DNA of 64,000 nucleotides, taken from contig NC_048537.1 in assembly GCF_902806685.2 (NCBI RefSeq), positions 10,376,720-10,440,719 of the forward strand, given 5' to 3'. The notes under the pieces were generated by a model. That model was not told where the DNA came from, ran no database searches, and saw nothing but the letters and a program-made list of their open reading frames with translations. Of the stretch, positions 34,033 through 45,860 are shown piece by piece (positions within the stretch are counted from its first letter, which is position 1; every line of letters starts with the position of its first letter). This DNA is from Maniola hyperantus (lineage: Eukaryota > Arthropoda > Insecta > Lepidoptera > Nymphalidae). The position numbers and the translations under genes were made by a program.

Positions 34033-34275
34033 TTAGGCTATAGCCCACCACGCTGGCCAAATGCGGATTGACAGACTTCACACAGTTCACACACCTTTGA
34101 GAACATTATAGAGAATTCTCATTTATGTAGTATCCTCATTATGTTTTATTTGACTGTTAAAGAAAATAATATTTAATTTAATTAAACGCAGATAACTCCG
34201 GAAAGTAAGAAGTACATCCCGGGATCAAACCCCCGACCTCCCGAATAGTAAGCGGTGTCTTAGCCACTAGGCTAT
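34033..34275 (-). repeat. Family S SINE, diverged
   Basis: Retains ccaccacgctggccaaatgc, gatcaaacccccgacctccc and tagccactaggctatta; the tail region is missing. Confidence 0.8.
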
Positions 34276-34298
34276 TAGGTACTGCTCGTTTCATTCTT

Positions 34299-34359
34299 AG
34301 AGAAGACTCGTGCTCAGTAGTAAGTCAGCGATAGATTGATCATGATGATAATGATCAAT
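34299..34359 (+). repeat. Family S SINE, 3' end only
   Basis: agaagactcgtgctcagtag followed by gattgatcatgatgat: the last 60 bp of a plus-strand SINE, facing the previous copy. Confidence 0.7.
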
Positions 34360-34476
34360 TCCAAAAGAATTAAAGAAATTGATACCATCAAAAACTGATA
34401 GAAACGCGATTTCGGTTGTTATCGAAACTTTTCAAACATATTATCACAGTTTTCCACGGATATAAGGATCCGAGAA

Positions 34477-34631
34477 GCGTGCTAACATTCACTTTTTCAA
34501 TATCACGAACCCAAGATATTGGCCGCCATATGGCAAGTTAGGGAAGTGATGTTATCAAAAAGTGATAGGCCGTGGTTTGTGCGGTTGTAAAAGCACTTTG
34601 CGCCTAGTTTAATGTGGGCCTGCTTACTCGA
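34477..34631 (+). repeat. Local duplication of a 155-bp unit, copy 2
   Basis: Copy of 33217-33370 with more substitutions (cactttttcaatatcacg, gtgataggccgtggtttgtg). A third partial relative may be at 34380-34432 (gcgatttcggttgttatcga). Confidence 0.75.
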
Positions 34632-34666
34632 TAAGTATCACTGTGTACTAAATAAAGACTTAAATT

Positions 34667-34963
34667 AAAACCAGTTAAGTGCGGGTCGGACTCGAACACG
34701 AAGGATTCCGTATATATTCCGATACCATTGTATGGTAAAAAATTTATGGTGGCCATTTTGAAACTCGCCATCTTGGTTTTTATTATTTTTTATTATAGCG
34801 GTAATAGAAAAACATACATACCTACTCTTTGAAAATTTCAACTCTCTATCTGTTACGATTCATAAGATACAGCCCGCTGACAGACAGACGGACGGACAGA
34901 CGGATGGATAGCGGAGGTTTAGTCATAGGGTCCCGTTGGCATCTTTCGGGTTCGGAAACCTAA
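34667..34963 (-). repeat. Family F-related element
   Basis: Starts aaccagttaagtgcgggtcg and ends in a CAGACAGACGGACGGACAG-type run and tttcgggttcgg. A diverged relative of F with a different middle. Confidence 0.65.
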
Positions 34964-36199
34964 AAATAAGCGTCTGAATTTAAAAAGAACACTACGACAA
35001 ACGTTTATATTGAATTTAGTACATTGGAGTCCAATTGAATAATGCTTTAAATTAAAACATGACATTTCTTTCTTGAACGTGCATCGTCGACTTGAATAAA
35101 ATATTTCTTTTACATCTTAAAAGAGTTGACAATAAAAGTCTACGATGGATTAGGGAGCAAATTACATTTGCAGCATCTCAGCTTAAGCTTAAGCTTGTCT
35201 TTTCCGCTATTTTTTCTCCTCGGTTAGGTACGGGCAACTTTTTTCTTTTGAATTCTTTAACGTTATTTCATTAGGTGTCCCGTGTCAAGCTTGCGTCATA
35301 CAACGGAAAGAGAGTTAAGGTTTGGACTCAGTTTAGACTGCATAAAATGTTGCGATAGAATACAAAGTTATGTTATGTAATTTTCTTAAATAAAATCTAT
35401 GTTTTAGGTACCCGTATGCATTGTTATTCAGTCAGCGGAGTCTAAGACGCTCACGCCCCCTTAGCTTATCGTCGAGCCCCAGCCGGTAGTAAATTAAATA
35501 AATATACTTCTAATGAGGAGAAATATAATGCATGACTGAGTTAAATAATGAAATTGCTTTTTCGTTTACTATACAAAATATTTGTAGTCCCTTTTTTATA
35601 CTACTTACTCGCCCGTGGAGTTAGTAGACATTCATAAGGATGTCATGCTTTTTGCATTTTATTTCTGTAATAATGGAAACTTTGCAAAGCGGAAGAATGT
35701 AAATATATACAGGTCCTGGTACGTTTCAGTATGAGCTTGTTTAAGTTATTTACGTTTTTCTTCTCGTTGTCATAATAACAAAAGTTAAATTTAGCTCTGC
35801 GGGATTTGATCCATGAATTTCAAGTGGATTATATTCGTAGATACTTACTTGAATAACATAATATTTAAATGCTATAAAAAAACTAGTAGAGATTTTATGT
35901 TTAAAACGTTTTGTAGCGTATTAAGTTTAGTTTCAAAAAATGTTGCGTTTTAGAAATAGTAGTAGGTATGTGGCCACATAATACCGCCTGGCCATATTCG
36001 ACCCAGATACCTTACATATTAACTTTTAAATTGTTGACAGCGAACAAAATGTTGATAGACTAGACGCTAACTTTATCCCTCGTCTGATTTTGAAACGAGT
36101 TGTTGGACAAAGACTAATCTATGAACGAATGATATTGGTTTTAAAACTTGAACATCAAATACAAACACAGTTAGGTATCAAGTTTAGGTTAAGCTATTA
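34964..36199. other. Intron 1 segment
   Basis: Repeat-poor, AT-rich; no exon recognised. Confidence 0.4.
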
Positions 36200-36239
36200 T
36201 ATTACGAATAAATTCTAGACCTAGAATTTATTCGTAATA
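36200..36239. repeat. Perfect 19-bp palindrome with 2-nt spacer
   Basis: Arm tattacgaataaattctag (36200-36218, first base t) is followed by ac and its exact reverse complement to 36239. No match to the transposon ends seen elsewhere in the window. Confidence 0.9.
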
Positions 36240-37874
36240 GTGGACGTTAGTAGAACCACATAGAGCCACGGATCTTTTACAAAACAGTTGGTGAGAATCC
36301 GTAAAGCACATACTCGCACCTACGTAAATCTTTTTGCTATCCTTTGTCGCCATTGCGGTTTTAACATACATGAATAAGACTAGATGAGTTTCACCGAAGA
36401 GTTCACGATAGAACACGACGCCATTGATCTGGGAACGAACGGCTTGTTCCGTCTAAAAACGCTCTTTGAAGAGGTCGAGCGGCCTTTGAGTGTAGTACAG
36501 CCGTATTTTGATAGTGCTATCGATTTCAGCTACACTGAATAGATTTTTACTTTATTCCCCTCTCCTTTTGTGGTACACTGAGTGTATGATATCCACTCTT
36601 TAGTTTGTGATAAAATGTGCAGTTATATTTCTTTTATGTTGGTTTCTATTAAGGTTTTAGCTTCTTACATGAGTTTGCCTGGCTGACAAAGAAAAGGAAT
36701 TTCCTTTTAATGCCAGTTTACTACTTAATATTGTAATAGCTTTTAGAAATCAGACCAGAAAATATCCCAAAAAATTGTGAAAACTATTCTGAAATACCTT
36801 GACATTACAAATAATAAAATATAATTATTTTTAGATGTAGGTCGAAAGTTATATCAACTTATCAACGCTTTTTGCTTGAACAAAAATAGATCTTTCTTAG
36901 AATTCTCTGGATCGTGGCAGAAGTTTCTATCAATAATTAATATGGTTTCCAATATAAATGCAAATTTCTTGTTTAGCAGTAGGTAAAAAAGAAAGGAAAA
37001 TAAGAGAATAAAATAATATCAAGACAATAATATATTCATTAGTTATTACTGTTTATCGGATCATTGAAGACCAGTTACCGTACAGTTATAAATTATAATA
37101 ATTCATATTTTTTTGTTATATCATAATTACTGTGTACTTAGTTCTGGACTGATTGCCGCTATGAAGTAGTTGGTATTTTCCAGTAATATAACGAATAAAA
37201 TCTTCATAATAAATTAATATGTTTACAAGTGTAATTATAATTTAAAAAACTAAAAACCAGCTGTCCTGACACATTGATTTTTTTCGAAAAATGTAAAACC
37301 AGTGCACTTGGAATGAAGTAAGGATTATAAAGATAACATCGAAATCTGTTCAGGTATTTAAAAGATATGGTGGAATAAAGAAACTCATATGCTTACATAA
37401 TATTATATGCCTTTTTACATGAACCCTGAAACCATTTCATTCCCTTTTTTGAACAGTCGTGTAAAAATTGTGTAGCGAGGTCTCTAATCTAACGTTATAC
37501 CTAAATACCCTTTATTTTTTTACTGAAGAAAATATAATATTTGATCACATTAATCGAACATTCTATTTGTCTTTTGGCTCATGACCCCGTCCCGTTTACG
37601 AAGGCAGAGCGTTCGAGAATTTCAATTTAGGAGAAGAATGTGCCGACATAACGTGTGGCCCGAGATATTTTGATAGGACATGTTCTCCGTGAATAAATCT
37701 CTTTTAACATATTAAAACTTTTAAACGGTTTTGTTTAATACGAGTTAAGAATCAACTGACAATAGTGCCCGCGGGAGTTTTGTGCTGCCAATAAAATGGT
37801 TATGCGGTCTTGTTATACCAATCGGGTCAAATAGTAAAACAATTTTAATTTGGTCTAGGTAAAAGTTAGAATAA
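36240..37874. other. Intron 1 segment
   Basis: AT-rich; no repeat family, exon or RNA gene recognised. Confidence 0.4.
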
Positions 37875-38108
37875 AGCTGTGATAGCCACTAGGTAAGGAC
37901 GTCCGCCTTCTAGTCGGAGGTCGGGGGTTCGATTTCGAAACCTGCATGCCTGAGAGTTCTCCATAATGTGTGAAGTCTCCAAAGGTGTGTGAAGTTTACC
38001 AAGCCGCACATGGCCAGCGTGGTACACTATGGCCAAAACTCTTCTCACTCTGAGAGAAGACCCGTGCTCTATAGTAAGCCGGCGATGGGTTAATGATGAT
38101 GATGATGA
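37875..38108 (+). repeat. Family S SINE, internally deleted
   Basis: Head agctgtgatagccactaggt, B-box-like gtcgggggttcgatttcg, then a jump to cctgcatgcctgagagttct, losing the section with the acctctaacttttcgg box, and a (GAT)n tail. Confidence 0.87.
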
Positions 38109-38249
38109 GTGAGTTTTTTAAGATTAAGTCTCATTAGTATGATTGGCAGCAGTAATTACAAAGGTTCTACCAAGATTTGCTCACCATTCACCAGATCTTA
38201 GTCTTAACGCGGGTGAAGCTTGACAAATCGAAAGTCTGTGTTATCGCTA

Positions 38250-38415
38250 TCCATACTAATATTATAAATGCGAAAGTGTGTCTGTCTGTCTGATAGCCTT
38301 TCACGGCCCATCCATTCAACCGATTTTGATAAAATTTGGTACAGAGATAGCTTGCATCCCGGGGAAGGACATAAAAACCTACATCCACGCGAACGAAGTC
38401 GCGGGCATCATCTAG
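38250..38415 (+). repeat. Family A element, internally deleted
   Basis: Intact ends (TCCATACTAATATTATAAAT and gcgggcatcatCTAG) but the stretch with tatcccggaaaatcaaag is missing. Confidence 0.85.
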
Positions 38416-38993
38416 TATATTATAATATATTCTAGACCTTTATAACTTATTATGTATGGTAGGCATACTTATTATGAATTGTTAAGGTAAAAATGAGAGG
38501 TATTCAAAAAAAATCATTATAAAAGGCTCCAGTGCAAAAATCTAATTACGTGTTGACAATAAAGTGAGCGTTATTCGATTTTAATATTGACTTGGCTACG
38601 AGTACGTAAAGTTATGTCTTTAAAGGGTAGTCCCGAGGAATTTCCAATTTGATCACGGTATGCGACCACATGGAAGGAAAGGCTGAGATCTGCATTTGGG
38701 AACAAGCCGCAAAATGGGTAAGAATTCAATTTGGAACGGCTATTTTGTATGGGATCAAGTTTAATCATTAAGATTTTGGGAAACTCTTATAAGGCTACCC
38801 TTACACTGAAGCGGAGTGGAGCGGCAATAATTTTATGACGTCACATTTTCCATAATCTCACCAGACGATCTCTCAAGAAAACACACATCTCCCTAATTGG
38901 AAACTCATCTTAACTCTGTGTTGTGTATGTAATCCATATTATCTATAATCCATAATTTTTGACACCATTGTTATTAAGTACCTACTAGCTTAT

Positions 38994-39208
38994 GTTCACG
39001 ACTTCATCCGCGTGGATTACACAAATTTCAAACCCCTATTTTATCCCCTTAGGGTGAATTTTCAAAAATCCTTTCTTAGCGGATGACTACGTCATAGTAG
39101 CTATCTGTATGCCAAATGTCAGCCCGATCCATCCAGTGGTTTGAGCTGTGCGTTGATAGATCAGTCAGTCAGTCAGTGAGTCAGTCACCTTTTCATATAT
39201 ATATAGAT
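38994..39208 (-). repeat. Family B Helitron-like element
   Basis: Starts actagcttatgttcacgact and ends in the CAGT microsatellite and atatatatagat. Confidence 0.86.
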
Positions 39209-39212
39209 AAGT

Positions 39213-39690
39213 GAAAAGGGTGTCTGTCTGTTTCCTTTTCACGGCCCATCAGCTTAACCAATTTTGACATCATCATCATCATCATGATCAACCCATCGCC
39301 GGCTCCCTACAGAGCACGGGTCTCCTCACAGAGAAGGGCTTTGGCCATAGTCTACCACGCTGGTCATGTGCGGATTGGTAGACTTCACACACCTTTTTGA
39401 GAACATTATGGAGAATTCTCAGGCATGCAGGTTTCCTCACGATGATTTCCTTCACCGTTTAAGCAAGTGATATTTAATTACTTAAAACGCACATAACTCC
39501 GAAAAGTTAGAGGTGCGTGCCCGGGTTCGAACCCCCGACCTGCGATTAGAAGGTGGACGTCCTAACCACTAGGCTATCACAGCTATTGACATACAAAGAG
39601 AGTATTGGTGCATCTCAGAGAGGGGTTACCTAACTTATTTCATTAAAAAAAAATCTAAATCTACGCGGATGAAGTCGCAAGCATTATGTA
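39213..39690 (+). repeat. Family A element split by a SINE
   Basis: Left part gtgtctgtctgtttcctttt to aaccaattttgac and right part from 39586 to gcggatgaagtcgcaagca flank the SINE at 39271-39585. The A insertion is therefore older than the SINE. Confidence 0.75.
39271..39585 (-). repeat. Family S SINE nested in family A
   Basis: Complete element: (ATG)n tail at left, B-box-like gggggttcgaacccgggca on the minus strand, head at right. It is flanked by ttgacat (39264-39270 and 39586-39592), a short target duplication. Confidence 0.9.
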
Positions 39691-40250
39691 GGCTAACATA
39701 AACGTTTCTTTATTATAATTGAAAACACGTGATTTTAACACACATTTCACTCATTTCAATTAATATTTTTACTCTTATGATGTGTCCAAAATATTATTTT
39801 AATATGGCCATTAATTGATCAGTCTACTTTTCAATATCATCGATTTGGAAGCTTCTATTGTTAGTGTTTTTCTCATTATCTATTTTCTTTACTTAGAAAT
39901 AGTTTTGCACTTCTATTAAAATACATGCAAGCACGAGCGGGTACTTATAGAAAACGAAGAACGCTCATAAATGTTTATTCAAGCTTTGTCTAAGTTGCCA
40001 CCGCTATTTCACGCATCAAACTTTCCGTTGACGAAATTTATTCATGAAGTGATCCCTTGTAAATACATTTGGGAGTTTATTGTCGTAATGAATTTGATAT
40101 GGCTTATGAAAACAAGCCTAACTTTACATTTTCCTAGTTCATTTTAACTTGCTTTACGTATTTTTTTATATAAATGGAATTTATATAGTTAGGTACTTTG
40201 GGAAGATTAACTTTTCTTTATTGCACAATCAAAACATAATAATATAATGA

Positions 40251-40330
40251 ACTAGCTGAGGTCCGCGTGGATTTAGGTTTTTACAAATCCTGTGGAAACT
40301 CTGTTTTGATTTTCCGATATAAAAAGTTGT
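40251..40330 (-). repeat. Family A fragment
   Basis: gtccgcgtggatttaggttt and tgattttccgatataaaaag remain. Confidence 0.65.
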
Positions 40331-40397
40331 AAATGAAGAAACTCAGATATTACATGAATCCTGAAAACATTGCACTCCTTTTCTTGGGCACTCGTGT

Positions 40398-40480
40398 ATA
40401 AAAATTTAAAACCCTAGCGTTGGTCGACAAGTGATGACGGCCATGTATTTAATTACCTCTATCATCGTGATGGCATGACA
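40398..40480 (+). repeat. Local repeat pair, copy 1
   Basis: gcgttggtcgacaagtgatg ... aattacctctatcatcgtga resembles 40925-40992 (cgttggtggacaagtgacga ... aattacctcaccttcattcg). Confidence 0.55.
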
Positions 40481-40670
40481 AGTCAAGGACGACATGCATT
40501 TTTTTACTGTTTTACGCATAGATTATTAATTATTTACTGGTTTCGCTCCGCGTTTTACGTTTATATCTTCGCGAAACGCGTGTATTACTACAAGTTGAAA
40601 ATTTTGTAGCCTTTTGTTATATGTCCCGCAAATTGCTAATGTGCGTGGCCGCCATTTTAGTGACGTCAGC

Positions 40671-40741
40671 AGTAGACTGAAGTTTCGAGCTGATGGTATA
40701 TTTTTCTTAAATATACGTCAAATGACGTCAAAATGACGTCA
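40671..40741. promoter_or_regulatory. Three CRE-like TGACGTCA palindromes
   Basis: Exact TGACGTCA octamers at 40671-40678, 40723-40730 and 40734-40741, the consensus of CREB/ATF sites, in intron 1. They lie in sequence that may itself be repetitive (gtggccgccattttagtgac), so they could be a transposon property rather than a host enhancer. Function is inference. Confidence 0.45.
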
Positions 40742-40917
40742 TGCCTTCTATTTTTTCTGCATTCTAATATTTAACATAAATTGTTCAAAAGTCACAGACA
40801 ACATACTTAAATAAATTTTATGATTAAATTATGTGTTCAATATAGAAATATGTAAGAAACACCTAGTAGAAGAGGTGTTATGGAAGCCAATAGGAACAGA
40901 ATACCTACTTACAAAAA

Positions 40918-40995
40918 ATAAAAACCTCGTCGTTGGTGGACAAGTGACGAAGGTCGCCTTTGTAATTACCTCACCTTCATTCGTGACGTTTCATT
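40918..40995 (+). repeat. Local repeat pair, copy 2
   Basis: Partner of 40398-40480, about 520 bp further right; the CRE-like cluster lies between them. Confidence 0.55.
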
Positions 40996-41234
40996 AGTAG
41001 AGTTTGGTTGAACGGAAGTGACCCAAGGTGGTTTAGACTTGCCACATACATAATTAAAAAATTTAAATTCACTAAAAATACCCCCTAATTTTTAAAAAAT
41101 TTACTATAGTAGGTATATAGTATAGTCAGAAAGATCGATAGTTAAATGTAGCTTATCTTACTTTTAAGTTCTGAAAAATATTATGGTAACATGGTTTAAC
41201 GCATATTTTTACACCTTAGAAAGAAAGAAAGAAG

Positions 41235-41311
41235 AAAGGATTTTTGAAAATTCAATCCCTAAGATGTTTGAAAGTGTAGTCCACGCGGACGAAGTCGCGG
41301 GCATAAGCTAG
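41235..41311 (+). repeat. Family B, 3' end fragment
   Basis: aaggatttttgaaaattcaa to cgcgggcataagCTAG; only the last third is present. Confidence 0.8.
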
Positions 41312-41615
41312 TTTATTAATATTTTGTATTTATTAAGATAGTAAAGATTTACTTGTAAATTCAACTTTCAATCAGTCTTCACCCTATAGTCGATATCAAC
41401 TCGTGCACTCAAAGTTAAATCTACTAGTGTTTGAAACGAAAAGGCAAACTAATTAAAAACGTGACCGTCATCAACTTCAACTTGTCGACTTGGAGTGGGT
41501 TTTATCTTCACGCACACGCGTTTCAATGAGCTGTTTATTTCATACAAACTTTCAGTTTTAAAAAGATGGATACATGCGAAATAATATTAGGTACATTTGT
41601 TTTAAAATATAATGT

Positions 41616-41836
41616 ACTAGCTTATGCCCGCGACTTCGTCCGCGTAGACTACACAAATTTAAAAAATAGAGGATTTTTGAATTTTCAAAAATCCTTTCTT
41701 AGCGGATATTATGTCGTAAAAGCTACGTGCATGCCAAATTTCAGCCCGATCCGTCCAGTAGTTTGAGCTGTGCGTTGATATATCAGTTAGTCAGTCAGTC
41801 AGTCAGGCAGTCACCTTTTCCTTTTGTATATTTAGA
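41616..41836 (-). repeat. Family B Helitron-like element
   Basis: actagcttatgcccgcgact at left, cagttagtcagtcagtcagt microsatellite and gtatatttagat at right. Confidence 0.86.
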
Positions 41837-42956
41837 TAAGCATTTAAATGTTACTTAAAAACAGTAATAGTGAAAATTAATCTTTAGTATAAACTTAAAT
41901 CTGGACTAAATAAGATAAAAACTACAATAAATTAAATTAAATCTAAATCTCATCGAGACCAACGCAGTGAAGTATTGAACTCAAGATGCTGGCAGCACTG
42001 CTCCTTTGGATGGCCGAACTAATAGTTTGCCCAAGGTACCGGTCGATTTAATAACCTTTTTTGAAATTTCTTCAAAAAGGCACAAATATGAAGCTCCCAT
42101 CGAGGTTTGGCGCCTCTTGGCACGTTCAGCGCTGGCGGCTGCTGCACCCGCCATAGACAAGCTTAGTTAATAAATAATTATTTCTATATTATGTTGCAGG
42201 TTGTGTTTGTATATAGACTAACGAGTAATTCAATAGAGATTCTAACACAATTTAGAGGATTTAAAGAGGTTCGTAGGTCTACGTGTATAATATACTTTAC
42301 ACCTTCAACGCGGATGAAGTCACAACTCGTGAGTAGGTAAGTTGTTAAGTTGTAAGAACGTAAACTAATGATGGAACTTTGTTATATACACTAATGGAAC
42401 TTTGTCATATAATTATGCAATGGTGACAGAATGTGCAATTAGCAAAAGTAAACATTCACTTCAATTGCTTTAACGAGTAAAGTGTTTACTGTTTATTATC
42501 CTCAAACCTTATTGTTCTACTAACCGCTATTCCTGTATTAAAGTAGCTTTTAGCTGGAGGGAAGAGTCTTAAATAGACTTCTCACGTTATAGGGAAAACT
42601 TTACAAGGGAATAAAGCATTAAAAGCAACAGACTGACGCAAAATATGTTGTTATGAGGCGTTGGGGCGCACAACTATTTTCCAGATTATTTGTGTAACTC
42701 CTAGGCTTTTCCTCGAAGTTGTTAAGAAAGAAGTTATCGCGCTTGAAATTTTAAAAGCTTTTCATTTTCCGGTAGATAAAGTAGGAGCGTCTTAAGTATT
42801 TTTTTTAGCTACTTTGCGATACACAATCTTTGTATTTGTTTTTAAAAATGAAAATTATTTTAAACTTCTTGAACTGGCAGTTTTATATTGTTTGCTATCA
42901 TACTTTTATGATATAACTGGGACAGTATATTACACGCAGTTTTGTTTTGCGTTGTT
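41837..42956. other. Intron 1 segment with a possible old retroelement scrap
   Basis: 41980-42150 (aggtaccggtcgatttaata, ggcggctgctgcacccgcca) is GC-richer and resembles retrotransposon coding debris, but no motif could be confirmed. The rest shows nothing. Confidence 0.35.
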
Positions 42957-43068
42957 ACCCACTACATCACCCGCGTGGATTTAGGTTTTTCAGAATTTCG
43001 TGGGTACTCTTAGATTTTTTGGATTAAAAATAAGTCTTTGTTCTTTCCCGGGATCTACCCAATTCTAA
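42957..43068 (-). repeat. Degenerate family A fragment
   Basis: cccgcgtggatttaggtttt and ttctttcccgggatctaccc remain. Confidence 0.65.
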
Positions 43069-43282
43069 CCTAAACCTATCAAGCCTATGAGTTGGAGGAA
43101 AAGATGTTTGCTCATAGGAAAGCCTCCAAAAATGACGTTGAAAGAATTAAAATATTGATTACATATCAAATCTAGGCTTTTTGCCATAGTCACTTCACTG
43201 GACTCATATTCTGTGAAAATCCTTGCAAGAGACTTATGTCTACTTAAGTCTATAAATGGATACGATGTTTAGTTTGAGTTTA

Positions 43283-43450
43283 AGTTTGTTGTGGGCTGTT
43301 CTCAGACCTGGGCACGTTTGGAACCCTCGTAGCTCTAGTTTCAAGTTTACGTAATTAATTATCAACACTTCATAATTCTGACCACCAATAAGAGTAAAAT
43401 GTTATGTTGTTTAGTGAATAAATTATTTGACTTTGGACTTTGACTTTTGA
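43283..43450 (+). repeat. LINE 3'-end-like fragment
   Basis: gtttgttgtgggctgttctc and ggaaccctcgtagctctagt, ending in ataaattatttgactttgg and a GACTTT-type simple tail, as at non-LTR 3' ends. Confidence 0.65.
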
Positions 43451-43732
43451 CGATGATCATACTAGTATAACAAAATGTTTAGTGTAGAAAGCCCCGGGAC
43501 ATTACTAGCAATAAATATCAGCATTTATGTCTCCCGCAGCCAGTGACTTATATCCTTTGTTTTCTAAATGAATCACGAACTGGAAAACAAGATTCTTATT
43601 TTATTTGCTTCGTCCACAGTAATCAAACTTGTGGATTCGTTCTTCAATTACATCCAACGGCGTGGAAATTTTTACGTTAACTTAATAACTGACAAGTACT
43701 TTAATGACAAAAAAAATTTGCTTTTACTAAGC

Positions 43733-43928
43733 ACTGGCTCGTGCCCGTGACATCGTCTACGTGGATAAAGTTTTTGAATTCCTGTGAACTCTTCTTTTCC
43801 AGGATAAACAGTAGCCTATAATTATCACTCTCCAGATCTTTAACTACCTATACGTATTCATGCAAAAAATCGCGCCGTTCCGTTGCTCCATTTTGTGGCG
43901 TGATCGAAGGACCAACCAACAAACAAAG
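43733..43928 (-). repeat. Family A2 element, diverged
   Basis: ctcgtgcccgtgacatcgtc at left, gttccgttgctccattttgt and accaaccaacaaacaaag at right. Confidence 0.75.
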
Positions 43929-45714
43929 ATAGTGATAGTCTTTAAATGGAAAGTACTTACTAATATCAACTTTTAATATCAATAGATTTTTACACTTGAT
44001 GAATAAAATGGAGGAAATAAATAATTCAATTAATCCACCATGCCACCTTGTAGAGTTAGTACTTACTAACTACTACTTCTTATTTTCTAACTTGTGTTGT
44101 GTACACATTCGTTGTTGTAAGAAGATTATACAAAGAGATTTAATCCCGAAATGCAGTTGAGGCAATCTCTCATTCCGACACCCCACCAAGTCAAGAGGGC
44201 AATAAATAAAATAGCTCCCCTTTCCCTTTTTTACATAAAAACGCGTCCCACCCGCAATCTGCATGTTTATGAGTAAATATTCTATAAACAAGTCGGGAGA
44301 CAGAACGACTCATAGTCATGGTGTAGGTATGCTGGGGGCAGCAATATTTTGAATTGCATGCAAATAAGATAACGACAATAAATACTAGCATTGTTTCTGC
44401 ATTTTTCCTTCTCGTAGCTTCCTCTTACAATATTTTATGAGTTCATTGAACTCACTTGGTTTCGGCTATCGCTTCGTAGGGGTATGTTACTTGATAATAA
44501 AGTCGGTTTTTGTAAAATAGTTAAAGCAAGTCACCGAGGCGGGCAGCGCGGCTTTCAAGTAAGCCGCTTGGCGACGTTCAAATTCTGTGTTTCAAACGTT
44601 AAATTTGAATTTAATAAATTATAGAAGTCCTGTTGAAAACCAAAATTTAGCGGGTTCTCTGTAGTACTTAAAGACAATATTTCCATATAAAAATTATTTG
44701 CCAAGTCAGAAATTTTGGTATTAAATAATTCGTTTTAGACTTATATTTCGGCATATTTCAAGATTTTATTTGATCGAGTGAAGTACTTCCTATTGTGTAT
44801 CAAAGTAGCACAATCTTTAGACAATGTCTTTAGGTATATTACTTATTTTTATCAAGGCCATTATTTAATAGTAAATACCTAAAGCATTTGATCTAGCAAA
44901 CCAGTTTTTTCCAGTTAGTTATATTTTCGTAGGCCCTAAGCTACTTCGTAGCACATATTAATGTTTGGAAAAAAGTAGGTGATAGTAAAGAATAATTCGT
45001 AGGTAGTAGTTAAACATACACAATTCTTCTTACTTATACTTACTGCATATATAGTTTACGTTTACAATATAACAATTCCTTAAAAAAATTGGAACTTTGT
45101 GGGACCCATGGCTTTGACTCCTGTGTCTTTGGGCATTAGCCAGGGCAATATAAAATGATGACTATACCGACATAACTCGGAAATATTAAATAGTTTAGGT
45201 AATTCAAACTCAACCTCCAACTCAATTTTACGCTATGTTCTGGTATTACTCGCTGGGGAAGGATTGCTCGTTCAGATATGTCCAAACAAAACGGCTCATT
45301 GACTTTCTGATTAATTGCGAGAAAAGCCACGGTGACATTCTGACGAAGAAAAATATTCAGGACGCTTGTTAATAGGCTCCGACAAGGGAAAATTAATTTT
45401 TGGCATTTCGAAACTCTGATTATTATGAGACAAAGTTTAATAATAATGTGAAGTTGAGAACAAGCATTTCCTCGCGGCAACTAAAACAACATACCAAATA
45501 AGTATAACTACTTTTTATATTTCAGAGTTATTTACTTGCTAAAGTTATTTAAAGTGAGAAAGTTATTTTCACTAGATCATTATTAAGTTGATATAAGTAT
45601 TCAGATATTATAAGCTACTGAGTCTGCTTTGATAAGTAAAATAATAATATTTCAAATCTTGAGTAAGTCAAATCAAATGTACCTATATGTCACCTGGACC
45701 ATAACAACGAATTA
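43929..45714. other. Intron 1 segment
   Basis: No repeat or exon recognised. The 114-residue minus-strand open frame 45136-45480 has no recognisable domain. Confidence 0.4.
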
Positions 45715-45860
45715 ATTGACACCTCTTTCATCAAAATCGGCCCAGTAGTTTAGCCGCTACAGTGAAACACACATAGATACAAACATACACACATACACAT
45801 ACATACATAGACTGGCAAAATCATGATCTTTTGGCTTTGCCGTAGTCGAGAAAAAAAATA
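45715..45860 (+). repeat. LINE 3'-end-type repeat
   Basis: tcaaaatcggcccagtagtt, a CATA microsatellite (45781-45810), then atcatgatcttttggctttg and an A-rich run. Confidence 0.6.

Noticed and set aside
45136..45480. Minus-strand open frame of 114 residues
   Set aside because: The longest unexplained frame in intron 1 outside repeats, but composition and lack of motifs look random. Cross-species conservation would be needed to revive it.
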